Part shown: positions 10,831-21,738 of the stretch, piece after piece
Position numbering within the stretch: position 1 is the stretch's first letter
How the letters are laid out: every line of letters starts with the position of its first letter
Notes under the pieces: generated by a model
Database searches by the model: none
Told to the model about the DNA's origin: nothing
The model's input: only the letters and a program-made list of their open reading frames with translations
Position numbers and translations under genes: made by a program
Origin: Dryocosmus kuriphilus
Taxonomy: Eukaryota > Arthropoda > Insecta > Hymenoptera > Cynipidae
DNA: 64,000 bases
Reading direction: 5' to 3'
Assembly: GCA_038277395.1 (NCBI GenBank)
Contig: CM076190.1
Location: 244,199,256-244,263,255, forward strand

Positions 10831-11779
10831 GATTAAAATATTTGAAGAGGTTTCTACGGATTTTAACCGACTTTATAGATTTTAATGGACTAAATATATT
10901 TCTAAACATTTCAAGCTTGTGTGTGGGTATGTGCGTGTGTGGGTGTGTGTGGGAAGATACACCAGAATATTCATTAGTTACACATTGCTAACTAAATTCT
11001 TTTAAAATATTTTTGTAGAATTTATTCAGATATCTGAAGCTTAGACTAGATAACAAAATAGAAATATTACAGAAGGGCAAGCATATGCCTATAAACCATT
11101 CGATGAAGGCTTTAATAAACAGTATCTACATATATATTTATAGTGTGTATACGTATGTAATCTGAAGAAGCAGAAAAATTTTAATTAGTTACGCAACGTT
11201 AACAAAATTGCTCAATAATCCATAATTTATTTTCCCTCTAGATTCAAAAAAATAAACGTTATTTACATGATGGACTTCTCATTCTCGATTGTCCTTAATT
11301 CTTTAGGTGAATTGATAACATAATATATATGCAAATTAATGGGCATTTTCGATCCTTCCGAAAATGACGATTTGTCCAAATTAATTCGAGTTTAGCCATA
11401 ACGTCTGTTCTCTCCTGAACTCTCATCTTTCCGGAAATAAGTAGGTACGAATTTAGTTTGAATATATTCTGGGGTAACTCATAATGTATTATAAACAATG
11501 GGGTTTGAAAAGTAACCCGAATGATAAGAAATTTGTACTAGCATTAGAAGTGGTAATGTGTGCGCATTGTTTGAGATCATTAATTAAAAACTTAAGTTTT
11601 AAAATGTTCCTAATGGTAGGTGTTTTAGGAGACACAATACAAGTCGTTCGTCTGTGTTACGCCTTTTCGGTTTGGTGTGCGTGAGGGACGCTTACCGTTT
11701 TACCTGATGTGTGCATATTGGGCTGTGTGCTTTTTGTTGCAAATCTCACCACACCCGTTGCTTCAGGCTTTTCGTCGAC

Positions 11780-12000
11780 TCCCCATTCTAATTCTCTATT
11801 TCTCATTCCTATGCATATTCGTATTCTATTTTCTCTTTCTCCTTACATGTCCCTCTCATTTTCTCTACTTTTCCTATTCTCATTTTTGTAACACTGTTTT
11901 TCCACCTAGACATTTCTTCAACTATTTCCGGGGTTTTACTCATTTCCCATTCTTTTTCCAAATTTGTACTGCAAGGGTTAGCTATTTCGTTACATTTCAT
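11780..12000. other. Pyrimidine-rich block conserved between duplication copies
   Basis: Both strands stay open for short distances. Plus-strand frames give Phe/Leu/Ser-rich sequence. The minus strand gives a Glu/Lys-rich peptide with LEKEWEMSKTPEIVEEM and KIEYEYA, and the paralogue at 52760-52960 gives the related EEEWEMSKTPKIFEKM. The minus-strand reading looks more like protein, so it may be a decayed third exon, but composition alone could explain this. No family recognised. Confidence 0.3.
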
Positions 12001-12839
12001 ACTTCCTGGTCTGCGGTTAATTTAAAGGTCACCTCCCGCGACCTAGCTCTTCGGTTTATAAATTGTTTGGATACTTGAGAACAACCTCGTTTACTTGTTG
12101 AGCTTTCGGTTTTCTCTAACGCGGAGGAAAAAAACGATTTCGCGCCTTAATCTGAAATAAAAGCGAAGCTGCTCATATGGAGTGAATCACCTTATCAAGC
12201 TTCTTTTAAAACTCTTGCCCCAATTTTCATGAATTGGCGCCAAACGTTTCAAGTTTAGCTCTCAGTATTCAACTTTTTGTGGGTTTTATGTTTAACCATC
12301 TATTTTCTAACCATATTTCTTTACTTCGAATTGTAGTGGCCTACTTTCTTAATCTTTACTGATACTTGTAAGATTTAAATTTTTCCGAAATCGAATTTTT
12401 TTTACTCTTTTCCACCCCTCAATTGTATCTTCGGCTTTCCAATACATACATATATAATACATATAAGGCGTCATATTCTACTATTAAGTTTGCCACCGTT
12501 TAAGCAAACAAAATATCCTACCCGTACTCGAACTACAATTTTAATTTTAACAACAATAAACAATATTTTAAGTTACAATTTCAAACAATCGCATGGTACA
12601 CACAGTATCAAATTAAATTCTCAATTCTACCAGACCTCTTTCTCTCTTTCTGTTTTGTGAGGAAACTTTTGGATATTGGGAATTGTGGGACCTTAAGTTG
12701 GGCGCCATCCTTGTGGTGGGGTCGCAAACTGAAGGAAGGGTAAAGATTTGGATCTTCGAGGAAGTTGAGCGAAGCCAGAGATAAATGCCGCTATAAAGTA
12801 AAGGGTGATTCATTCATCAACTTACAACGATGCTCTACA

Positions 12840-13040
12840 AGCCAGCATTCTATGCCCGAACCGGGTGGCAAAGCGAAGTCCGGGCACGCGATGGTGATTG
12901 AACCCGGTCGATGAAGCCAAGGCGCTTTTGTATATTCTTAGCCGTCGACCTGTGTAGACGGCAGGTTCGGCTCCTGAGCGTGGCGTAGGTGAAAATAGAG
13001 ACTTGATATTTTATTTTTTTATTTGATTTTTCCATATATG
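12840..13040. other. tRNA-like T-arm block, conserved between duplication copies
   Basis: Contains GGCAGGTTCGGCTCCTG, which resembles a pol III B box and could fold as a T arm, next to GGTGATTGAACCCGG. The same region is present at about 53870-54040. No full cloverleaf is apparent. Could be a tRNA-derived SINE head. Confidence 0.25.
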
Positions 13041-13699
13041 CATCATCCGCGTGACGTGTTCGGATGACGACTTACCTTATTTACGGCTAAAAAAAGTTTA
13101 ATTCTTATCCATATTTACTATATTACTTCCCCTAAGGAGATGTTTTTCATACCCAGATCATTCTGATGATTTATCGGGATGACGGGTTACCTTCGTTATT
13201 GCTAAATGAACGTTAATTCTAATCCAGACTCTAAATTCCTCAAGTAAGATGTCTTTCCATGCATAGTTCAACCCGGTGTCGTACCAGGATGACGAGTTAC
13301 CTTAGTTGAGGCTAGAAAAACGTTAATTGTCATCTAGAGTCAGACTTCCTCAAGGAACATACTTTTTTCATACCTGTATTTGCCAGGATGTCTTCAGGTT
13401 ACGCACTTTAGTCATCTAAAGCCTTCACCAGTGATTCCAAAAATGTCTATATAATCCCAATAGTACATAATATTAACTTAGGATAAAAAAAAATTTCATA
13501 AAGCGGAACGTCAGGACAAATTTATATAATCATGTGGAATATGACACTAAAATTGAGACATGGGACAACAGAATCGTAACCGAATCCCTGCTTGAACTTG
13601 AGTGAGGACCAGTATCGACCGGACAAAACTACAAGTGTTTCTGCCCGAGGCTACGAAACTCTAAAAATGTTTCAGACAACTATTTGTTCCTTGTGACAG

Positions 13700-14250
13700 A
13701 GTTGAGTTCAAATTTTGACTGTTACCTAATGGTGAACATATTCCTTGGAGTGTGCCTTTTCGGTTTCCTGGCGGACCTCATGCTTCTGTTGGGGCTCCAA
13801 GTCCTGTTAAAGTTCCAATTCCTCCTGCCAGGTCTCCGCCTCTTACCAGGTCCAAGTCTTCATCTGCTATAAATCATTCCTCTGACAAACATGTACTTGC
13901 TTGGCTTATTTCCAATTCGAATCCAAATAAGCTATTCTAACTTCGAGAACACACATTTTCCTGCCGATAAGCAACTTAAATTGCGAGATAAATATAGTAA
14001 CTATAGACCTATGCCAACACAGGAACAAACTATACTGCCAACGTACCAGCGTGACGTCTTTGCAACATTGGAGAGTAGAGATACTTTTGCTAGAATATAT
14101 GATCAAATACCTGACGAACGCAACAGATTCAGGATGAAAGCATACATGATAAGCCGCGAGATTAGTTTATTGGCCAAAGAGGAAGTGTAGGAAACTCCAG
14201 TAGGCAAACAAAAACCAATCTCATCCAGTTTTAAAATAAAACTTAAGAAT
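13700..14250 (+). pseudogene. Exon A1 of an unrecognised gene family, broken
   Basis: The exon starts after a 3' splice acceptor (CTATTTGTTCCTTGTGACAG, ending at 13699), in phase 1 as in the other three members. The order of blocks matches exon B: FDCY, a Pro/Ser-rich part (VGAPSPVKVPIPPARSPPLT), WLISNSNPNKLF, HTFPADKQLKLRDKY, PTQEQTILPTYQRDVFATLE, SRDTFARIYDQIPDERNRFR and MISREISLLAKEEV. Breaks: a 1-base deletion after TGTTAC near 13727, a TAA right after NPNKLF (13938), a frameshift near 13960 and a TAG after KEEV (14188). The TAA is shared with exon A2, so it predates the duplication. No function known. Confidence 0.65.
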
Positions 14251-14269
14251 CCTTCACGTCCTTAATTTA

Positions 14270-16335
14270 GCTTCAAAAAATGGAAAATTAGAATATGATA
14301 TTCAAGTTTCGGAATTCACTATGGAACTAAAAGAAATATCAAGCAAGTGCCATTCTGAAAAAGTAGACTTTTTAGAATGTAAAAAAATAACTTTTAATAC
14401 ATTTCTTAATGTAAGTAATTACATCTAAGGAGAAAGATATGCTCAAAAATTGACACTTCATGTCTTTGCTCAATTTATAATTAAATTTCTATTAAGCATA
14501 AGAACCCTGGTAATAAGGAGATATTGAACTATTTGTCGTAAAATAATATTTTCAACGAAACCGTTCTCTTTTCCTTATCTGTTTGTACCTATGAGGACTA
14601 CAAACTACATTTTATAATGTTGCGATTTTCCTGCATATCCCAAGTTCCATTTTTAAGAACTTTTCGAATTTTGCTCTTTCGAATTTCCTGCTTTTACCTA
14701 GATCTACGAAATTGACACGAATAGTAAAGTTGGCGCTCCAAAACATTTTGGTTGCAAATTTTCTATTTCATATTATACTATCTTTATGTCTTTTTCAAAA
14801 ATATTTTTCCACACATCTATCTCAATTCCACTCATACCTGCGATTTCACCTGGAGAAAGAGTAGAGTTAACCAGCTACGAGAAATACCTTCACCCTCTTT
14901 GTTGCATGTTCGATTAGGGTTTTGTCGTCACCTCCATCCCTGCGAGGCTTCTACAGTCCAGCAACCTTTACTTAATTCTTCCGCTTTGTCCACAAGCAAT
15001 ATATTACTACAGTTTCTATCATCCAAGATACAAGGCCATGTTCCTCTAGCGGACAAGTGGAGGAGCGATTACTGTCCAATACCTAGGCATCAGTTCCGGT
15101 GAGGATAGGTAAAGTCGCTCAAATCTTTTGAGTTCCTCTAAAATAAAAAGATGAGTGTAGTCCAGTCTGATAACATTTTTATTAACTGCTTTTGAGCTTG
15201 ATTGAGTGCTGGCCTGAAAAGAGGATTTCCAAGCTTCTGTTATTATTGTATTGCCCAAATTATCCTTGCTAGCCTCGTCTCCCACCAACGGCCTATTCTC
15301 TTCCGTTAGGCAAGGAGAGAATCCCAAGAGGTGGAAGCTGGCTTGGCATAGACAAGGAAGGAAGAAATAATCATCGAAGAAAAGAATAGGTGACACGGTA
15401 GACCAACCAAAGCGGAAATTTAGAAGATATTTATGGATTCACAGACGTTCGATTCATATGAAAAAATTAATTTATTCAGTATTTGACTGTACACGAAAGT
15501 TCAGCTTGAAGGGCGCCTGCAACTCAAGTAAAATAGTATCAACTTAGACAAGTACTTATATTACTGGGCGTATATATTATGAGCATACGCTCTTAGATCC
15601 ACGTTACATTTTATCCACACACATGGCCTAATTCTAGCATGGATTTACATATTTTTAATAATACTATGGATTCAGATGTTTATATCTTTCAATAATTGCA
15701 AACGATATTATTTAGTTTTCTTCTTAGTTTATTTGTCGATACCGATCCCATCCTTCCATTCAGACAACATTTATTCCAAGAAATATGCGTTAATAATAGA
15801 CTGACACATAGCAAACTATCAAAAATAACCATCATCTAAGTTGTACTTAGTTGCAACACTTCATTGTAAAGTTGAAGGTTTATATATATATATATAGCAG
15901 GCTAGTTTGTTGATTCTGCAGGCTTGTATATATACCAAAAATTATATTTAAGTGGAAGTCATTGGCGAATTTTCTCTAACTTACCCGAATATGCTTGAAA
16001 TGCTCCCGTGCACACCTGTCTCCACTTCTTCTCGAGTCACGTTGATAAGATCGTTCAAATTCAGCGAAGTAGGGTCGTAGATAAATTAGTTGGTAAAACA
16101 CCACGCGCGACCGGCAGACTCGAAACATATTTCAATCTCAACTGTTTTGTAGTTGCTTTTGCCTCCTTTACACTATAGCCCTTTTATCTTTTACTATTAT
16201 CATTTCTCCAGTGACCACTTGAACACTCCTCGACCACGTGACCCACCTCACTCTACCACGTGATCAAACTCTAGACAACGTGACCACTATCCTAATCACT
16301 TGACAACCATCTTGAACATATAAACGTCCCCTGAA
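14270..16335. other. Intergenic part of duplication copy 1
   Basis: AT-rich; matches about 55190-57350. Open frames at 14752-15102 and 15046-15396 overlap on opposite strands and do not keep their reading in copy 2, so I treat them as chance. A (TA)n tract at 15884-15896 is the only simple repeat. Confidence 0.4.
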
Positions 16336-16339
16336 CCAC

Positions 16340-16760
16340 TTGAAATTTCCGGGTTTACCATCTCATAAACCAAAGTTCAAAATTGGAGCATTTGTAATGC
16401 TGATGCAAAATTTAAATAATAATGATGGGCTTCGTGATGAATTACGTTTAAAAATTTTACAATTGCATAAATTTAATATTAAATTTATACTCATAACTGG
16501 TGCTAAGAAAACGACGGTTTTCGTACCACGAATTACGCTACACTCTGGAGAATTTCCTCCTTACTATTTATTTTGTGTAGAAGACAATTTCCAATTGTTT
16601 TAGCTTCTGAAGTTTCAATACATAAATTTCACGGTCAAAGTTTCGGAGAATTGGGAACATACTTTCAGGAACCTTTACTTTCTCATAGACCATTATATGT
16701 AGCTCTAACTATATGTCACAATTCTGAAAAGTTATATATTTAAGATAATATAAAAGATGA
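16340..16760 (+). pseudogene. Pif1-type helicase C-terminal fragment (Helitron remnant)
   Basis: Reads LPSHKPKFKIGAFVMLMQNL, then a tract ending ITGAKKTTVFVPRITL, and after a frameshift RRQFPIVLAS, HGQSFGELGTYF and SHRPLYVAL. This is the order of the last helicase motifs in Helitron-encoded Pif1 proteins (LPPHKL.LK.G.P.MLLRNLN; F.PRI.L; RRQFP; K.QGQ...VG.YL; FSHGQLYVA.SR). Only about 130 codons survive and the frame breaks near 16590. The helicase would unwind DNA during rolling-circle transposition; this piece is dead. A related, more broken fragment occupies the same place in copy 2. Confidence 0.75.
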
Positions 16761-16849
16761 AAAAATTATTAGCTTCATTGTTCGGAAATAAATTTCCAAA
16801 TGAAAATGAAGTATGTTCTCTTGGTATATTTTAAGTAATAGTACATTAC

Positions 16850-17455
16850 ATTAAAAGGAACAAAAGGTGAAGATCCCTCCCGGTGGAGTGATTGCTCCCC
16901 TTGGCGAAGCGAGGGGGGCGATCCACCGGAAAGTGTCTTCGACATTCGTCCCGAGTAATTTATACTATTTTTCTTCCTGACCGATCAAAAATTCGTGCTT
17001 AATTCGATAATTGCTCTGCTAGCAGTTTTTGGTTGGCGAATGCTGAAAAGTCCAGAGCTAAAAGAGATAGAGAGACAGAGAGAAATAAACATACTCTGTT
17101 CCAGACGAGTAAATGAGATATGCGCATGCTCCGTTCACAAAAGCTGATGCACTTGATTCGGAGCTTACTCAGCTCTGGAGTAGTCTATTATAATCCCCAA
17201 GCCATAAACATTTATTCAACTTATTTAAAATATAGGTATCAGTGTTCACTGGAAGTTGAAAAGTTTTTTGAGAAAAAATTAAAGCGTGCTGTTTGAGACT
17301 TTTTGAAGTATTATACGCATAAAACTTCGAGTTAGGTGTAACTGTGCAAGCCTGGCAGGAACTAGACAGTTTCGAACGCGCAAAGTGGGAGGTAACGCCG
17401 GCTTTCCAGAAGCATGTAGGGAGGGAGGTCGAATTTTCGACCGAGGTAGAAAGAA
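16850..17455. mobile_element. Copy-1-specific insertion of ~600 bp
   Basis: The flanks match copy 2 on both sides (TATGTTCTCTTG before, TATTTTGGTTAT after), where the gap is only about 80 bases, so this block was inserted in copy 1 or deleted from copy 2. It contains a strong hairpin at about 16881-16932 with CCGGTGGA / TCCACCGG arms. No coding sequence and no clear target duplication were found. Confidence 0.5.
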
Positions 17456-17656
17456 AATGTTTATATATTTTGGTTATATTATATATTTGAATAGCTTAAT
17501 ACAATTTTTGTTACAGATTTCTAAATTACCCATAACAAGTGTAAAATGTCAAAGTAACTTAAAATTTTTAAAAACTTGCGATTTTTTTCGCAATCTAAGT
17601 TTTTTATTCAAAATATTAATTTCTGATGAAACACACTAACAAAACGTAACAAAAGA

Positions 17657-18372
17657 TTATGCAAAATTGTAAGTATTCCCGGTAACTCTGCATTTGAGTA
17701 AAAAATTCCGTGATATTAGGAAGCGTTTGCCTACGGGAACTTCCGAAATTTCCTCCTGCGTCAATAGAGAAATCTTGCCGCTGAACATGTTTATTTTCGC
17801 CCTGCACAGACCAGAATAATTTGATGAACTAGTATATATTCCACCTAGAAAATATTCACTCTCCAATATTGCAAGGACGTCACCCTCGGTTGTTGAAAAT
17901 ACAGTTTGATCCCGTATCATAATGGGTGTATAGCGGCCTCCTTGTCGCACTTTAAGTCTTTTATCATCAGGAAATGTGTAACTTCGAAGTTGAAACAGCT
18001 GATTCGGATTCGATTTGGGAACAAGCCAGCGAGGTTCATGTACGTGAGGGAAAGAAACTTCGGCAGGTGGAGACCTGGAACTGTTACAAGGGGGAGACCT
18101 GGCGGGAGGACTCTGCGCATATCCGGCAGAGGATGAACGTTCGGCAGGTGGAGACCTAGACCTGGCACGAGGAGAAGATCCAGCAGGAGGACTCGGAGCC
18201 CTTTCAGAGGATGAACGTTCCGCAGTTGGAGACCTGGACCTGGCACGAGGAGAAGATCCGGCAGGAGGACTCGGAGCCCTTACAGGAGAATGAGATACGC
18301 TAAGAAAACTAAAAGGTCCGTTCCAGGGAATGGGATCGCCATTAGGGTAACAATCAAACTGTGTACTTGACT
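17657..18372 (-). CDS. Exon B1, open terminal exon of an unrecognised gene family
   Basis: Minus-strand exon of about 238 codons beginning after an acceptor (TTTCTGTTTCTTATTGCAG, ending at 18373), phase 1. There is no ATG at its start, so upstream exon(s) must supply the N-terminus. Order: QFDCYPNGDPIPWNGPFSF; a Pro/Ser/Arg tract with two units of SPPAGSSPRARSRSP...AERSSS and a shorter third; then a conserved C-terminal domain with WLVPKSNPNQLFQLRSYTF, RYTPIMIRDQTVFSTTEGDV, LAILESEYFLGGIY, CRAKINMFSGKISLLTQEEI and VPVGKRFLISRNFLLKCRV. Stop at 17657. No family recognised. The reading frame is intact in both duplication copies while exon A is broken in both, which argues for retained function. 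RS/SP repeats are weak evidence and do not establish splicing-factor activity. Confidence 0.6.
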
Positions 18373-18413
18373 CTGCAATAAGAAACAGAAACAATTTTAA
18401 AGCATTTTTAGGG

Positions 18414-18645
18414 TTTCGTAGCCTGGAGCAGTAACACTTATAGTTTTGGCCCGATCAAACTTACGCTCAGAATTTAAGCTAGGACAGAATATTTATAGAG
18501 CATTTAAGAGAATTTAAAGCCTGTAATTTCAGTGTTTCGTAGCCTCGGACACTAACAATCATAAATTTGGTCCGATGAAAAGTACGCTCAGCATTTAAGC
18601 ATGAACAAAATATTTATAGTACATTTAATAGAATTTAGAGCATGT
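18414..18645 (-). repeat. ~119-bp tandem duplication in the exon B1 intron
   Basis: Two units, both beginning GTTTCGTAGCCT and ending near GAATTTA(A/G)AGC(C/A)TGTA. Copy 2 has a single unit at about 58874-58992. The same intron sequence precedes exon A1 in the opposite genomic orientation (around 13620-13665), so intron and exon were copied together. Confidence 0.6.
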
Positions 18646-19174
18646 ATCAAAAAAAAGTATATCATAGTGTTGTGGATCAATCTTATTATCAGCTTCAGAT
18701 CAAAGTAGCCCACTATTGCGGATTGAAAAATTAATTTCTGCAAAACTTTGTTCATGTTTGTAGATGTCAGTTGTAATACTTGAAGGTTAGACATGACTAG
18801 GAATCTCATCTGTATACATAATTTTTCAAAAGTGGTAAAAGTCTCAACTCCAGAATTGCTTATTTCAATATTCTTGAAGTAACAAATAATATAATATATG
18901 TATATAATATATATAAATAATAATTAATAATAAAAAATAACAATGGCCTGATGGAGTATAATAAGAACAATCTATTCTGATTTAGCGACCTTAAACACAA
19001 TATGGCATCCTTTTCTCACGTATTTTCGTCACCACAATTTAGACTTCAACTTTAGCTTTAGCTGTTCTTTTGAGATCGGGGACGATATTAGACTTTATTG
19101 TATCAAACGAATCTCAAATTCGCATTCAAGGTCCCCAAAAACATCTAATTTGGTTGTCTACACGGAGAGAACAA

Positions 19175-19382
19175 AATCTTTGTGAGCGCGTGTTTTCCCT
19201 CCACCTATTAGCTCCGCTTGTTGTGGCACGTATCTGCTACATGAGTCTCACGGCGTCGGTTTGCGGGCATCGTGTTCAATTCATGCACTCACGTACTGGC
19301 GCTGTGAGTCTCAGTTAGCTTATACGTGCCACCACACGCCGTCTTAATAGGTGGAGGAACACAAGAGCTCACAAAGATTCTG
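19175..19382. mobile_element. Foldback MITE, ~208 bp
   Basis: Left arm AATCTTTGTGAGCGCGTGTT...CCTCCACCTATTAG pairs with right arm ...AATAGGTGGAGGAACACAAG...CTCACAAAGATT. TGGCACGTA and TACGTGCCA also pair, so most of the element folds back. It sits in copy 1 just before the endonuclease-like fragment and has no counterpart in copy 2. No target duplication was confirmed. Confidence 0.65.
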
Positions 19383-19519
19383 ACCTCCCCGTTAATTCAC
19401 CACACATGATACTTTTGAAATGAATACTTCTATAGGCGCCCCAGGAACATTTTTCATTGTGAGGTGAACGGGCGAGTTCCGACCGACCGACCGACCGACC
19501 GGTCGAAACGGCTTGCTAT

Positions 19520-19750
19520 AAATGACATTGAAAAGCCACTGATTTTAGCAGGACATTTCAATGTTAACTGTGCTGACGAAAGTTCACAATCATTAGTTAC
19601 ATTCCTCAAAGATAAATTTCAATTAGAAATTAATAATAATTCGCAACAGTCAACCACTAAATACGGCACAACATTACATGCAGTATATATATTATTATAT
19701 TTACCTATAAGATTCAGAAAAATCGCCAATGATAAGACCAGCGTCGAAAC
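19520..19750 (+). pseudogene. Endonuclease-like fragment (APE family), probable Helitron or LINE remnant
   Basis: Reads KPLILAGHFNVNCADESSQ, SLVTFLKDKFQLEINNNSQ, then TKYGTTLHAV. This follows the C-terminal APE-type endonuclease pattern (GDFN.N ... T.YGTTIDAVF) that I associate with Pif1/Helitron-type proteins of arthropods; LINE endonucleases have a similar motif. The usual Asp of GDFN is His here, so the site is damaged. The same fragment ends copy 2 (59500-59660). Confidence 0.6.
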
Positions 19751-20217
19751 GATCTTCATCTTTTGAAACAAGAAGAAAATTAAATGATCTGTTACTGAAT
19801 AATGTTGTTGACATAGTATATTTAATGAATATGAAATCACTTCAGGAGGGTAAGGTCAATGCCTATAAGTCATGTGATAAAGACTATAGTATGCGTATAA
19901 AGGGTGTCCCATTTTAAATAATCCAGGCTAATATATCGCAAGGTAAGAGAGATATTAAACAACTTTTCGAAACAAAGATCGTCGCAGGGCTTGAAGAGGG
20001 CCCGCTGTCCTCAATGTTCAGTGTCTGAGCCAGTGCCCAATTAGGAACCAGGTATATTTGTGGAAATTGTTCGATACAACCTCTCCAATCTGCCCAAAAG
20101 TACATAAGTTGAAGCTTCTCGTAAGATAAGGAATTGAACATACTGTAGAGGTAAAACCTCTTTGATGAATTCGGGGAAGCTGTGTCGAATTTGTTGAAAT
20201 TCGATCATTAAATATTT
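19751..20217. other. No gene recognised
   Basis: Begins with AT-rich sequence that may be the end of the endonuclease-like fragment. From 19903 (AGGGTGTCCCATTTTAAATAA) it resembles a transposon end, but I see no matching inverted end. A minus-strand open stretch of about 65 codons (20041-20238) has no motif. Confidence 0.3.
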
Positions 20218-20567
20218 TGCCACGTACAGTCTAACCAACTGTACGCTGTTTCTTTATTTACTTATAATGAGTTAGATGCAAGGTTATAGAACCGACAGAG
20301 TGTCTGTCTACATGGTTATGTCTCTACTGATCTCTCAGGTCTTCGGGGCCTACTTGTATGTAAGGTAATTATGCATAAGAGTTCGTAATACTGACCAAAT
20401 GTGAGGAGCCCAAGGTATTTAGAAAATTATGCAAAGCAGTTTTTTAATCTTGATCAAATATCAAGTTTCTAAGGTATTAGATAATTGATTGTATATATGC
20501 GCATCATAATAAGTTCAAGGTATTAGATAAGCGATCGATGATCGTACATACGTGCAACAGCACAGCA
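20218..20567 (+). repeat. Dispersed ~350-bp repeat, LTR-like, copy 1
   Basis: Begins TGCCACGT and ends ...CAACAGCACAGCA. A second copy at 49591-49942 begins TGTCACGT and ends ...CAACAACACAACA, in the same orientation. The TG...CA ends, ~350-bp length and TTATGTCTCTACTGATCTCTCA-containing core suggest solo LTRs. No target duplication is visible at either copy, so this stays tentative. It is outside the large duplication. Confidence 0.5.
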
Positions 20568-20799
20568 GCCCCCTACCTAAAATTTGCATAGTACATGAAT
20601 TTAGATTTTAATCTTCATTAGATGTTTAATAAGCTGAAATTCGTTTCCCTCTAGGATTACGAATTCTAATATCTTTATTAATCATAGGAACTTGTTCATG
20701 TATATTAAGCTATCGCAGGCATTTCAGAAGGCCCGCTTCAGACTATTCCCATTATTTGTTACTAATTAGTTGCTTATTTTTTGCGATAAATTTGACTGT
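20568..20799. other. No gene recognised
   Basis: Short AT-rich spacer between the LTR-like repeat and the inverted satellite piece. Confidence 0.3.
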
Positions 20800-21640
20800 G
20801 TTGCTATTGCCGTTTCCGACAAAACGCAATGCACGCTAACTTAATATTAAGCTAGCGTGGCCACTCGTTAATAATGCAGAAGCAATTAATATAATAAAAA
20901 ACTGATAGAACAGGAATTAGTCGATGTGTTGCTATTAGATGGCACCAAATAGAAATACTAAACATCAACTCTTAATAATAAAAACCTACCCTCCCACAAT
21001 CGACAAGTAGCCTAAATACGTAATTTTTGTAGATAAAGAGATAAACAAACCTAATCAACGGGATAATTTGTTGTAGTTCCGTTGCTGAACGAATACTTAC
21101 TAATAAAGTAAAAAAACTGCACCTTATGACACACTTCACCCCCTGACCATGGATAATCACCCAAAAACGTAAAACCCGAAGAAACGTGAGATAAGCTTAT
21201 CTAATCAACGGGATAATTTGTTGCTATTTTATTGATCAACGAATACCTACTGAAAAAGTAAAAAAAACTACTCCCTATGACTTAAATCTCCCCCCCCCCC
21301 CATGAATAATAAAACGTTTCTGGCTATTATCCATGGAGATGGGGTGATTTATAGGTCACAAGGGGTAGCTTCTTTATTTTATTAGTAGGTACTCGTTCAG
21401 CAACAAAACAGCAATAAATTATCCCGTTGATTACACAAGATATTCTTGCTTTTTTAAGGGTTTTACGTTGTTGGGATATTGTTCATGGTGAGTGGCTGGA
21501 GCATGTCATAAGGAATAGCTTTTTACTTTATTAGCAGGCATTCATTGAGTAACTAAATAGCAACAAATTATCCCGTTGATTACGTAAGCTTATCTCATGT
21601 TTTCTCAGTGTTTTCTTCGCAAGCAGTAATTTAATTTTTA
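20800..21640. repeat. Satellite pieces in head-to-head inverted arrangement
   Basis: 20800-21305 carries the 30-41 kb satellite on the minus strand, including its palindrome (20834-20857, one mismatch) and AATCAACGGGATAATTTGTTG. Near 21308 the orientation flips, and 21310-21640 carries plus-strand ~150-bp monomers (GGGCTATTATCCATGG, TAGTAGGTA, ATCCCGTTGATTAC). A 13-C run lies at the junction. The reversal marks an inversion or a foldback copy. Confidence 0.75.
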
Positions 21641-21738
21641 TATCAATAAGTCTCACCTTTGCAGATTTCCCAAGCGGTCACAGACAATAACACAGCCCCA
21701 CAAAAAAAAAAAAAATTTCTGTGCACGTGACCAGACCA

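Larger units (their letters stand above)
10690..19750 (+). repeat. Large direct duplication, copy 1
   Basis: Colinear with 50790-59650 in the same orientation. Matching landmarks in order: a CCCATAGTCCCC minisatellite, the CACACTTGC-to-GGGAAG...ACACCAGA block, a pyrimidine-rich block, exon A, CTGTCT/CCACTTCTTC sequence near 16000, the Pif1-like fragment, exon B on the minus strand, and the endonuclease-like fragment. Divergence is substantial, with many substitutions and small indels, so the duplication is old. Copy 1 has an extra ~600 bases at 16850-17455 and lacks the Mariner found in copy 2. Confidence 0.85.

Noticed and set aside
11677..12078. 133-codon plus-strand ORF, Phe-rich
   Set aside because: Starts at a non-ATG codon, low-complexity pyrimidine-rich sequence, and the frame is not kept in the duplicate copy.
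14752..15396. Two overlapping 116-codon ORFs on opposite strands
   Set aside because: Neither is conserved as a reading frame at 55800-56400 in the duplicate copy; no domains.
19480..19502. GACC tetranucleotide repeat at CGACCGACCGACCGACCGG
   Set aside because: Only about five units; ordinary microsatellite, no further structure.
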